DNA of 64,000 bases from CAZYSK01 sp964649415 (GTDB lineage: Bacteria > Chloroflexota > Anaerolineae > B4-G1). A program made the translations under genes and the position numbers. A model generated the notes under the pieces. It did not search any database. It had not been told where the DNA came from and was given only the letters and a program-made list of their open reading frames with translations. The stretch covers positions 1 to 64,000 of the forward strand of contig CAZYSK010000004.1 in the NCBI GenBank assembly GCA_964649415.1. The letters are read 5' to 3'. This document shows, one piece after another, positions 8,978 to 16,734 of this stretch. Within the stretch, counting starts at the first letter, position 1; each line of letters starts with the position of its first letter.

Positions 8978-11076
8978 AGGAGCGCCTCCTCACTCGCGCT
9001 CTTCGCTGACGCTTGACGTTTGACGTTTGACGCCGGATGTCGCCGACCGCTGCGGTCGGCGCGCCCGCGACGTCGGGCGTCTGCGTTGACCTCATCAGCG
9101 TCCGCGTCGACCTCGTCAACGTCTGCGTTGACCTCATCAACGTCTGCGTTGACCTCATCCGCTTGGCACGGTGGTTCCGGTGCCCCCACGTGTACCGACA
9201 CTTCCGCCACGTGGGGCAATTGCCCTAGCTCGTGTACGGCTGTCTGGAGCAGGGTCTGTATGTCCAAGGAGCGGGTGAAGCGGGCTGTCATCTGGCTGAT
9301 CATCTGTTCCCGCTCTGCTCGCTCTCGCGTCTCTTCCAGCAGGCGGGCGTTCTCCAACGCTAACCCAATCTGCGTGCTTAATTCCTCCACCAGTGCAGCT
9401 TCCTCACTAGACCAGGCTTCGCCTTCTGGATCCTGCCGCAGGATGATCTCGCCGAGCGTCTGTCCGCGCAGGCGGATGGGCGCGATCAAGCGACGACCAT
9501 CTGCCTGGTGCACGACATCCTGATGGCGCGCCTCCGGACGCACCGGACGTTGATCGTGCGTCTGGACCAACTGCACTGTCCCACTTTCCGGCATAGTGGA
9601 AGAAGCAATCGCTTCCACGTCCACGCCAGTGTAGCGATAGGCGACTGGCTGGCGAGCCGCTCGCTCTTGCCAGGCTTCGCGCAACTGCCGCCCGTAGAGG
9701 GTCTCCAGTTCCCGCAGCGCGCGCTGGCTCTCGTCCAGCAATCGTGCGTTGTCAATCGCCAGTGCCACTTGATCCGCCATCGCCTGGAGGACCGCCACGT
9801 CTTCCTCCGAGAAAGCGGCTTCCTGGGTGGATTGGACGTCCAGCACTCCGATCACTTGCTCGCGTACCTTCAATGGCAAACTTAACTCTGAACGGGTATC
9901 CGGGAGATCAGGGTTGTCGAAGAACACGGCGTCGGTGCCCACATCCAACGCGATGCGCGGCTTCCCTGTCCCGGCTGCATATCCCACGATTCCCACCTGG
10001 CCGACCTTCAGTTTGTGCCCGCGGGCCAGCATCCGTTGCCCGCCCTCCGACGACGCCGCCTGCAGGACTGCGTATTCCCTGGGCGCATCAAGTAGGAAGA
10101 TGCCCGCGTGATAGAAACCGAAATGCTTCGGGATTAGACGGACCGCGACGTCCAGCAGGCGATCCACAGTACGGATCGCGGCCGCTTCCTGCGCCACCTT
10201 CGCCGCCGCTTCCAACTGCGTGTTTCGCCGCGCCAGGTCCGCCGTTCGCTCTGCCACCTGTCGCTCCAGCCGCGTGTACAGGTTCTGCAGTTCGTTCGCC
10301 ATTGCATTATAGGAGCGAGCCAACAGCCCTAGCTCATCCTGCCTAACAACGGGGATGCGCTCCTCGAAGTGCCCCTCTGCCAGCCGCTGTGCTGACTGGC
10401 TCAACTGCTCGACTCCCATCGCGATGCTACGAGTGGAAGCGAAGACGGTCAGTGACGCGATGAGCAGAGCAATGAACGACAGGGGGGCCGAGACCCTCGC
10501 CATGCTCCACATCGCCTCGTTCGCACGCGCTTCGGCCTGAGTCCGCCGGTCTCGGGCCAGTGAGACCAGGCGGTACAGTTGCCAGTCGGTGTTACCCCGA
10601 CGTTCCAACAGCAGGGCTGCACGGACATCAGCCGCGGGCCAGTTGCCGTCCTCCACGTGGCGGACCGTGCCCTCTGCGATGTTGGTCATGTTCTGCAGGC
10701 TCTCTGTCGCATTTCCGATGCGTTCGCGCATTCGGTCCCCTTCCGGCAAGAGGGCCATCTGTTCGTTCAGTTTTTCTCTTCTCGCCTCAACCGCCCGGAT
10801 CGACGCGCCTACCTCCTCTACGAAGATGGCCGGGATGTGCTCGGCAGTCTTGTCCTGAATGACCAACAGCATCCGGTTCTCATGGCGGACAGTATCAAGC
10901 GCGAGCGCAAGCCGGTCCTCCTGTACTCGCAGATCGCCGATGGCATCTCTGAGAGTGGACACTTGCCACATGAAGTAGAGTACGGACGCAGTGATGAGGA
11001 TGGCGACAAACACCAAGCTCATAATCATACGGCGACGCAGGGTGCCGCGGTAGCGTCCTATGTCAAGCCTTTGCAT
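8974..11076 (-). CDS. Membrane sensor: TM, extracytoplasmic four-helix-like region, HAMP, two GAF domains
   Basis: About 700 aa. One TM lies near residues 20-40, a helical periplasmic-type region follows to about 190, then a second TM, HAMP (ending near 260), coiled coil, full GAF (FGFYHAGIFLLD to AIDNARLL), degenerate GAF, and the operon's standard C-terminal helix that stops at the beginning of what looks like another GAF. No kinase domain. I prefer ATG 11076, with GAGGAG about eight bases upstream; ATGs at 11082 and 11091 are in frame. The start overlaps the upstream gene by 14 bases and the stop overlaps the next start as ATGA. The C-terminal tail has a 21-bp tandem repeat that gives Asp/Asn/Val/Glu heptads. 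Confidence 0.87.
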   Translation of the reverse strand: MQRLDIGRYRGTLRRRMIMSLVFVAILITASVLYFMWQVSTLRDAIGDLRVQEDRLALALDTVRHENRMLLVIQDKTAEHIPAIFVEEVGASIRAVEARREKLNEQMALLPEGDRMRERIGNATESLQNMTNIAEGTVRHVEDGNWPAADVRAALLLERRGNTDWQLYRLVSLARDRRTQAEARANEAMWSMARVSAPLSFIALLIASLTVFASTRSIAMGVEQLSQSAQRLAEGHFEERIPVVRQDELGLLARSYNAMANELQNLYTRLERQVAERTADLARRNTQLEAAAKVAQEAAAIRTVDRLLDVAVRLIPKHFGFYHAGIFLLDAPREYAVLQAASSEGGQRMLARGHKLKVGQVGIVGYAAGTGKPRIALDVGTDAVFFDNPDLPDTRSELSLPLKVREQVIGVLDVQSTQEAAFSEEDVAVLQAMADQVALAIDNARLLDESQRALRELETLYGRQLREAWQERAARQPVAYRYTGVDVEAIASSTMPESGTVQLVQTHDQRPVRPEARHQDVVHQADGRRLIAPIRLRGQTLGEIILRQDPEGEAWSSEEAALVEELSTQIGLALENARLLEETRERAEREQMISQMTARFTRSLDIQTLLQTAVHELGQLPHVAEVSVHVGAPEPPCQADEVNADVDEVNADVDEVDADADEVNADARRRGRADRSGRRHPASNVKRQASAKSASEEALL
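9041..9166. repeat. Family B hairpin and 21-bp tandem repeat at a gene end
   Basis: A perfect 10-bp inverted repeat CGCCGACCGC-T-GCGGTCGGCG (9041-9061) is followed by 21-bp units starting at 9083, 9104, 9125 and 9146 (GCGTTGACCTCATCAACGTCT type). Degenerate TTTGACG units precede it at 9010-9035. All of it is translated as the acidic tail of the 8974-11076 product. Confidence 0.85.
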
Positions 11077-13291
11077 CCTCATACTCCTCATTCCCCGGTG
11101 TGCCTAAGAGCCCCTCATCGCTGTCACACGATGCCTCTTGTGGCGGCGCTATTCCGCTGGCGCTCAATTCTTCTTCTTGCGGCGCCATTCCGCTGGCGCT
11201 CAATCCTTCTTCTTGCGGCGCCATTCTGATGGCGCTCAATCCTTCTTCTTGCGGCGCCATTCTGATGGCGCTCAAGCGAATCATCCCATCTGAGGCGCGT
11301 AGTGCCTGGCCCAGTTCCCGTATCGCCGTCCGCAGAATCGTGTCCACGTCGGTGGATGCTCGGACTCGGGCGGCAATGTCGGCACTAAGCCGCTCACGTT
11401 CCGCCCACTGCTCGGTTTCTCTCAGCAGACGGGCGTTCTCGATGGCCAGCGCCATCTGGTCGGCTACAGCCTCGATGAGCGCGACTTCGTCATCTGTCCA
11501 CTGCCGACGTTCTGTGTCGTGCAGCCCGAGCGTGCCGAGAATTTCACCGCGCAGGCTGATCGGCGCTACCAGTGCGGCGTTGTTTGTCCCATTGCCTGTG
11601 GCAGTTTGCACGACGATTTCCTGCTGGGTCATAGCCCGCTCAATGGCTTGCCCGAGTTGGTCGCCATCCTCGGACGCCGTGGACTGGGCAAGGGGTGCGA
11701 CGTCTTGTTGGGTACGCTCATAGCGGGCGGCGCCCGCGGACATAGAGTCCCCCCACTTCTGATGCGCATAGCGCCTGTGGCGTATCTCCGCCTTCTCCAG
11801 CTTCTCCTGTGCTTCCGCGAACAGCCGCGCGTTGTCGAGGGCAGCGGCCGTCTGGTCGACTATTGCTTGCAGCACGGCGATATCCCCTTGAGAGAAGGCA
11901 TCGCGTTCACTACTCTGTAGATCCAGAGCACCGATGACTCGATCTCGCCCGCCAACCTGAGACCGCAGTGGCAGCGCGACCTGCGAGCGCGTCTCAGGCA
12001 GGAGAGATTGGATCTGGGCGTGGTCTTCGTTGAGATACTCCGTCGAGAGATCGGCCACACCATTGGGTGGCGCGCCATCGCCCTTACCAAGGCGCCATTC
12101 TGATGGCGCGCCATCGCCCTTACCAAGGCGCCATTCTGATGGCGCGCCATCGTCCTTACCAAGGCGCCATTCTGATGGCGCGCCATCGCCCTTACCAAGG
12201 CGCCATTCTGATGGCGCGCCATCGTCCTTACCAAGGCGCCATTCTGATGGCGCGCCATCGGAATGGCGCCGTTTAGAGTGGGGTGGTGCATTGCGGCGGA
12301 CGTGAACGCCGGGATCCGGGCCGATGCGCACTTCGCCATTGGCGATGCACCAGCCAACGGTGGAAGCTTCGCTGACCTCCAGCCGGTGGTCCCGAGCTAG
12401 CATCTGGTTGCCAGCCTCGCCCGTTCCTGCTTGCAGGACCGCCCATTGGCCGCCGACGTCTGTATAGCTCTCATCAACCGCCCGTTCGCGTAGGCGCTGC
12501 CATTCCGCTGAAGCCGGACGCCGGACGTGTGCGTTGGGGACATCCCCGTCCGCCTCGTCGATCAGGAACAGGCCGACGTAGTATAGGTCGAGTTCTTCTC
12601 GGATCACGTTGACTGCCTGTTGCGCCAGTTGCTTGAGCTCAAGAATCGGTGTGATCCTTGCACCAATCGAGGCGGCGCCCTGAAGTTGATATGCGCGCCT
12701 TTGCAGCAGAGCGTTGGCGGTGGCCAGCTCGTCTGCCCGTCCCTCGGCGACTGATTGAGACTGCAATGCTTCCGCTTGCCCGTTTTCTGTTTCCCTGAGA
12801 GCCTTGGTCAGGGAGGAGTTGAGGACCCATTGTACCAGCGTGATGGCGATGGCCAATGCGTAGGCAGCGAAGTACAGGATGTGAAGTCTGGGCTCTGTGC
12901 TGGCATTGGGCCAAGCGAAGCGAACCAACAGGAAGATGAGCAGCGCTCCCCCGACAATCATTGCGCCGCGCAGCAGGACGCTGAGTGTCTTGGCCTGCCC
13001 TTCTCCCGCAGGGATTTGCCAGGATTGGGCGCGCGATAGGAGGCTTCGGGGCAACTCCTGCGTGTCTTCGACTCCCCCTGGCTCTCCCTCCGCCTCTCCC
13101 GAGACCGTTGGAGGGAACCCAAGTGCAGTCGGCACAGCCACTGTCGTTTCTTCTGCTCTCGGTTGCTCTTCGAGAAGACCGGCGACGGTTTCCTCCAGCA
13201 GCAGTTCGTCGTCCCCCGCTCTGGTGTCCGACTCCGGAACCGCATCGGCGAACAGCCCCTCGAGTTGACTGCTGAGATCCTTATTTGTCAT
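11063..13291 (-). CDS. Membrane sensor with acidic N-terminus and two GAF domains carrying repeat insertions
   Basis: 742 aa. A roughly 100-residue acidic cytoplasmic N-terminus is followed by two TM segments (about 107-125 and 138-158), a coiled coil, a GAF (YYVGLFLIDE to ALDNARLF), a second GAF (to AIENARLL) and a repeat-rich tail. Five 12-residue units containing GAPSEWRLGK lie within the first GAF, between its core strands, and four units of LSAIRMAPQEEG type form the C-terminus. No kinase domain is present. ATG at 13291 overlaps the ParA stop by 11 bases, so the two are translationally coupled. The fold must loop out about 65 extra residues, or this GAF may be non-functional (inference). 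Confidence 0.86.
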   Translation of the reverse strand: MTNKDLSSQLEGLFADAVPESDTRAGDDELLLEETVAGLLEEQPRAEETTVAVPTALGFPPTVSGEAEGEPGGVEDTQELPRSLLSRAQSWQIPAGEGQAKTLSVLLRGAMIVGGALLIFLLVRFAWPNASTEPRLHILYFAAYALAIAITLVQWVLNSSLTKALRETENGQAEALQSQSVAEGRADELATANALLQRRAYQLQGAASIGARITPILELKQLAQQAVNVIREELDLYYVGLFLIDEADGDVPNAHVRRPASAEWQRLRERAVDESYTDVGGQWAVLQAGTGEAGNQMLARDHRLEVSEASTVGWCIANGEVRIGPDPGVHVRRNAPPHSKRRHSDGAPSEWRLGKDDGAPSEWRLGKGDGAPSEWRLGKDDGAPSEWRLGKGDGAPSEWRLGKGDGAPPNGVADLSTEYLNEDHAQIQSLLPETRSQVALPLRSQVGGRDRVIGALDLQSSERDAFSQGDIAVLQAIVDQTAAALDNARLFAEAQEKLEKAEIRHRRYAHQKWGDSMSAGAARYERTQQDVAPLAQSTASEDGDQLGQAIERAMTQQEIVVQTATGNGTNNAALVAPISLRGEILGTLGLHDTERRQWTDDEVALIEAVADQMALAIENARLLRETEQWAERERLSADIAARVRASTDVDTILRTAIRELGQALRASDGMIRLSAIRMAPQEEGLSAIRMAPQEEGLSASGMAPQEEELSASGIAPPQEASCDSDEGLLGTPGNEEYEDAKA
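11145..11275. repeat. Family A tandem array, four 36-bp units
   Basis: Hairpin cores (GGCGCYATTCYG-type, closed by GGCGC) start at 11145, 11181, 11217 and 11253, a period of exactly 36 bp with a TCAATCCTTCTTCTTGC spacer. The array encodes the C-terminal dodecapeptide repeats of the overlapping minus-strand sensor. Confidence 0.9.
12069..12270. repeat. Family A tandem array, five 36-bp units inside a GAF domain
   Basis: GGCGCGCCATCG begins at 12069, 12105, 12141, 12177, 12213 and 12249. Each is separated by CCTTACCAAGGCGCCATTCTGAT, with only a C/T alternation in the spacer. The near-identity of the units implies recent expansion. The array is in frame with the minus-strand GAF sensor. Confidence 0.92.
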
Positions 13292-14045
13292 GGTTCACCA
13301 ACTCCTTGGCCAGGGCGCGGTACTGTTCGGCTCCCCGCGTACTGGGCGCATAGAGTGTGATCGGCTGGCCGAACGCTGGACTCTCCCGTAGCTTGGTGTC
13401 CACTTCTATGATTGTGTCAAAGAGAACGCTGTTCAACCCTCGTTTCATCTGGTCCAAGATAACCCGGCAGATCTTGTTGCGCCGGTCGAACATGGTCACC
13501 AGCACACGGTAGGTCAACCAGGGGTTGGTTTTCTCTCGCACCTGATGGATCATCTTCATGAAGTGGCGAAGCGAATAGGCGGCATAGTAATCGCACTGAA
13601 CGGGGATAAGCAGCAAGTCGGCCGCGGTCAGTCCGTTGAGGGTCAGTGTTCCAAAGGATGGCGGGCAGTCAATCAGGACGAAGTCGTAGAAACCTTCTCC
13701 CATCGTATCGAGCCCCTTCTTCAAACGGAACTGATAGCCCGGCCGGCCATAGAGGATCTTGTCAAGCACGATCAGCATCCGGTTGGCGGGGATGATATCC
13801 AGGCCGAAGACCGGGCTTTCACGGCTGACGCTTACCAGAGAGGTGTTCCCCAGAAGGGCCTCATCCACCGCGTGACGAATGGCATCGGGCTTCAGCCCCA
13901 GCGAGATGCTGAGGTGAGCTTGGGGATCCAGGTCGATGAGGAGCACGCTCTTCTTCATCTCAGCCAGGCAGGCCCCCACCGATAGACACGTGGTGGTCTT
14001 GGCTACTCCTCCCTTTTGATTGCTGACAGCGATTGTTGTAGTCAT
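13281..14045 (-). CDS. Orphan ParA/Soj-family ATPase
   Basis: 254 aa with the deviant Walker A KGGVAKTTT near residue 11, a switch-type LLIDLDPQAH, and Walker B FVLIDCPPS. This is a full-length ParA/MinD-superfamily ATPase of the Soj type, which moves or positions cargo by ATP-dependent dimerisation on DNA or membrane. ATG 14045 (MTTTIAVSNQKGG) is chosen because the family starts just before the P-loop; the frame is open further upstream without homology. No ParB is adjacent. It sits inside the sensor operon and overlaps the next gene by 11 bases. It could position sensor arrays at the pole, as ParC/PpfA-like proteins do for chemoreceptors. That role is inference from context. Confidence 0.9.
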   Translation of the reverse strand: MTTTIAVSNQKGGVAKTTTCLSVGACLAEMKKSVLLIDLDPQAHLSISLGLKPDAIRHAVDEALLGNTSLVSVSRESPVFGLDIIPANRMLIVLDKILYGRPGYQFRLKKGLDTMGEGFYDFVLIDCPPSFGTLTLNGLTAADLLLIPVQCDYYAAYSLRHFMKMIHQVREKTNPWLTYRVLVTMFDRRNKICRVILDQMKRGLNSVLFDTIIEVDTKLRESPAFGQPITLYAPSTRGAEQYRALAKELVNHDK

Positions 14046-14076
14046 AGTCGTCGCCCTTCCGTTCCTTGCGACTGGG

Positions 14077-16734
14077 TCACCGGTCGCAGCCGTCCTTCCC
14101 TTGCTCTGTAGAGGGAAGCGAAGCGGCTCCGTGACCCTGCGCTGGCGGACTTGCGCCCAAGTGCACGAAGGCGCGCGATGTCCCCAGGATCTCAAAGAGC
14201 TCATCCACTGCCGTCTGTATGATAGCTTCCACATCGGTGGCGCGGCGCATCGTATCCGTGATCTCGCGCGTTAGCTGCTCACGCATAGCCCGGCGTTGTG
14301 CTTCCTCGTAGAGTCGAGCCCCTTCTACCGCGATGCCCAGTTGGCCAGCCAGGGCCTCCAGCAGTGCGATTTCATCGGTCGTCCACTTGCCGGCATCCGC
14401 CCGCTTGTAGGTGTCGAGCACGCCGATCACCTCACCACGCACCTTGATCGGCACAGCTAGGGGCTGTTCGTCGTCTGCATCGAACCGCCGGCATCCTGCC
14501 GGCATGATGTCCGCGGACACACGGACGGACGCACGGTCAACGTCCGCAATGTCCGCGGACGCACGATCAATGTCCGCGGACGCACGATCAATGTCCGCGG
14601 ACGCACGATCAATGTCCGCAGTGTCCACTTCAGCGTCGACGCCGTTACCGCGGATAGTCTGCGTCCACTGGATCGTTTCTCCCCTCTGCAGAGCATCTTC
14701 CATCTCAGGTCGCCATACGTCGCCCGCGTTGGTGATGCCGCCGATGCTGCTGCGATAGCCCAGATTGGGCTCGGCATTCAGCAGCTTGCCCCAGGCTTCG
14801 CGGCCGGATTCTCCGTAGGCACGGATCGACGCCTCCAGTGCTTCCTGGCTCTCCGCGAATAGGTACGCGTTGTCCAGCGCTACCGCCACCAGGTCCGCCA
14901 CTGTCTGAAGGACTACCATCGCGTCTTCAGCGAAGGCATCGGGCTGATCGCTCTGGACGCTCAACGCACCCATGACCTGACCTCGTGAGCGCAGAGGCAG
15001 AGCCGCTGCGGACAGCAAACGCCCGTTCGAGCGGGTTTCTGGCAACTCCGACGTGGCCACCTGCTCGGCGCTTCCGAACCTTTGCTTCGTGCCTTCTGCC
15101 TCTTGCTTCCTGCCTCCTGCTTCCAACGCGACCCGTGCCTGGGCACGTGCGATGCTCAAGCCGATCATCCCCTCACCAACTCTGATCCTGTAGCTCTGAG
15201 CCAGCATCATCCGCCCGGTGTCCCCCGTGCCTGCGCGAAGCACCGCCCACTTCCCCGCCGCATCCAGGAGGAATAGACCCACGTAGTATAGGTCAAACTG
15301 CTCACGGATCAGCTCGACTGACTGTTGGATCAATTCCTCTGCATCGAGGATTGATGACACCGTGCGGCCCACGTCGGCCGAGGCTTTCAAATGGGCCGAG
15401 CGTCGCTCCAACTCCCGTGTACGGTCGGCCACACGTGTCTCCAGACCACTGATCAGGTCCCGCCATTGCTCCGTCATCCGGTTGAAGGCCCGTGCCAACG
15501 AGCCGAGCTCGTCCCCTCGTCTCGCCACGTTCCTTCTGACGGTGCTATGCTGGTGGAGCGCCGTCACGCGGTGTGCCAGGTCACCGGCGGCGATCCGATT
15601 GGCATCCTCGACCATATCCTTCAGCGGATTAGCGATGCCTCGGGTCGCAAGCCACGCGGTGACCCCAGCAACCGAGAACGAGAGCAGCGCAATGCCTCCG
15701 ATGATGCGTAGAGATTCGCGCGTCGAAGCGAGTGCCTCTGCCTGGGCCTGTTCAACCAACAAGGCCGCTTGAATTCCTGGGAGCCAGTGATAGCTCCCGA
15801 CCACCGGCAGACCCTGATAGCCTTCGTACAACCCGGAGCCGTGGGCGTGCTTCTCTATCGCTGTTTCCGTTCCTTGGGTGTGGATCTGCCCGCCTGTTTC
15901 CCCGTACCGCAGGGCGGTCAGCAGGGTGTAGTCAGCGCCGACCAGATACGTCTCACCTGTCTCTCCCAGGCCGGAGCGTTCCAGCATCAGCTCGTTTAAC
16001 CGCTCCAGGCCAGCGTGGCCGACCAGCACGCCTACCGTTTGCCCCTGGTCGCTGACCACCGGGCGGGCCACCACCACCGCTATATGGCCCAAGGACGTGG
16101 AATAGTAGGCCGGGTTCATATACGGGCCTGCCTTCCCGTGCTCGAAGAACGTGATGCCGTTGTAGACCTTGCCCTCCTGCGCTGCATCGGAGGAGACCAC
16201 GACTTCTCCTTGGAGATCCATCAGAGACAGTTGCTCGAAGTGCGGCCTCTGCGCGATCGGCAGACGTAGTTGGTCTCGCAGTTCCCGGCGAGCTGCCGAC
16301 CGGATAAGGGCGGGTGATTCCTCGCCTAACAGGGTGGACGCGTGTGTTCTGTCCATGGCGTTCAGCGCGTTGGCCAACTCCGTCTGTAGGGTCTCCGTCC
16401 AGCGCTCGATTTCGGCCTCTTTGAGGCTGGCCACCGCTTCGAGGCGATTGAGCGCATTCTCTCGATCTGACTGTCCACCTCCCAGGAATCCACCGACGCC
16501 GGTCGCGGCTACCGGGATCAGCACCACCAGGGCGAAGGCTATGAACAGACGGGTGCGGATCGATAGAGTGCGCTTGAGATGCGCTTGTGCGGACTCCGCG
16601 GGCACTGCCCCCGGCTGAAGCCGGGCTTCCGCGTTGCCAACACCCGAGATTGATGCCACGGACAAGGCTGACTGTCCTGATGGCCCTAGCGTCCGCGCTC
16701 GACCACGTCCGGTTGCCTTCTCTTGCCTAGGCAT
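14077..16734 (-). CDS. Membrane sensor: TM, dCache, TM, HAMP, two GAF domains
   Basis: 885 aa from ATG 16734, which has GGAGG six bases upstream and overlaps the previous stop by eight bases; the frame is open to 16794 through a purine-tract repeat. A Ser/Arg-rich N-terminus is followed by a TM near 65-85, a cache region with motifs ETGETYLVGADY and YEGYQGLPVVGSYHW like those in the 24237-26939 kinase, a second TM near 350-370, HAMP, coiled coil, GAF (FDLYYVGLFLLD to ALDNAYLF), and a second GAF (to AVEGARLYEEAQ). No kinase domain. Family B heptads (ADIDRAS) interrupt the second GAF, and a purine-tract insertion lies in the first. Confidence 0.87.
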   Translation of the reverse strand: MPRQEKATGRGRARTLGPSGQSALSVASISGVGNAEARLQPGAVPAESAQAHLKRTLSIRTRLFIAFALVVLIPVAATGVGGFLGGGQSDRENALNRLEAVASLKEAEIERWTETLQTELANALNAMDRTHASTLLGEESPALIRSAARRELRDQLRLPIAQRPHFEQLSLMDLQGEVVVSSDAAQEGKVYNGITFFEHGKAGPYMNPAYYSTSLGHIAVVVARPVVSDQGQTVGVLVGHAGLERLNELMLERSGLGETGETYLVGADYTLLTALRYGETGGQIHTQGTETAIEKHAHGSGLYEGYQGLPVVGSYHWLPGIQAALLVEQAQAEALASTRESLRIIGGIALLSFSVAGVTAWLATRGIANPLKDMVEDANRIAAGDLAHRVTALHQHSTVRRNVARRGDELGSLARAFNRMTEQWRDLISGLETRVADRTRELERRSAHLKASADVGRTVSSILDAEELIQQSVELIREQFDLYYVGLFLLDAAGKWAVLRAGTGDTGRMMLAQSYRIRVGEGMIGLSIARAQARVALEAGGRKQEAEGTKQRFGSAEQVATSELPETRSNGRLLSAAALPLRSRGQVMGALSVQSDQPDAFAEDAMVVLQTVADLVAVALDNAYLFAESQEALEASIRAYGESGREAWGKLLNAEPNLGYRSSIGGITNAGDVWRPEMEDALQRGETIQWTQTIRGNGVDAEVDTADIDRASADIDRASADIDRASADIADVDRASVRVSADIMPAGCRRFDADDEQPLAVPIKVRGEVIGVLDTYKRADAGKWTTDEIALLEALAGQLGIAVEGARLYEEAQRRAMREQLTREITDTMRRATDVEAIIQTAVDELFEILGTSRAFVHLGASPPAQGHGAASLPSTEQGKDGCDR
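14486..14625. repeat. CCGGCATCCTGCCGG hairpin plus 21-bp tandem repeat
   Basis: A palindrome around CCGGCATCCTGCCGG (14488-14502) and ATGTCCGC are followed by family B units. GTCCGCGG recurs at 14551, 14572 and 14593 (21 bp apart), with degenerate units on both sides. The hairpin plus ATGTCCGC string is shared with 25486-25512. It is read in frame as ADIDRAS heptads within a GAF. Confidence 0.88.
15088..15125. repeat. Family C purine/pyrimidine microsatellite
   Basis: Plus strand CTTCTGCCTCTTGCTTCCTGCCTCCTGC-like tract (minus strand GCAGGAGGCAGGAAG). It is translated in frame inside the first GAF of the 14077-16734 product as Arg/Lys/Gln/Glu/Ala/Gly. Related tracts occur at 16748-16793, 24246-24290, 26941-26985 and 34316-34366. 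Confidence 0.7.

Noticed and set aside
12069..12270. Possible CRISPR array
   Set aside because: The period is 36 bp in total, so there are no unique spacers of 25-40 bp; all units are nearly identical and in frame, and no cas genes are present.
13281..14045. Chromosome partition locus near the replication origin
   Set aside because: No ParB, parS-like palindromes, gidAB, rnpA or dnaA occur in the window; the ParA is inside a sensor operon.
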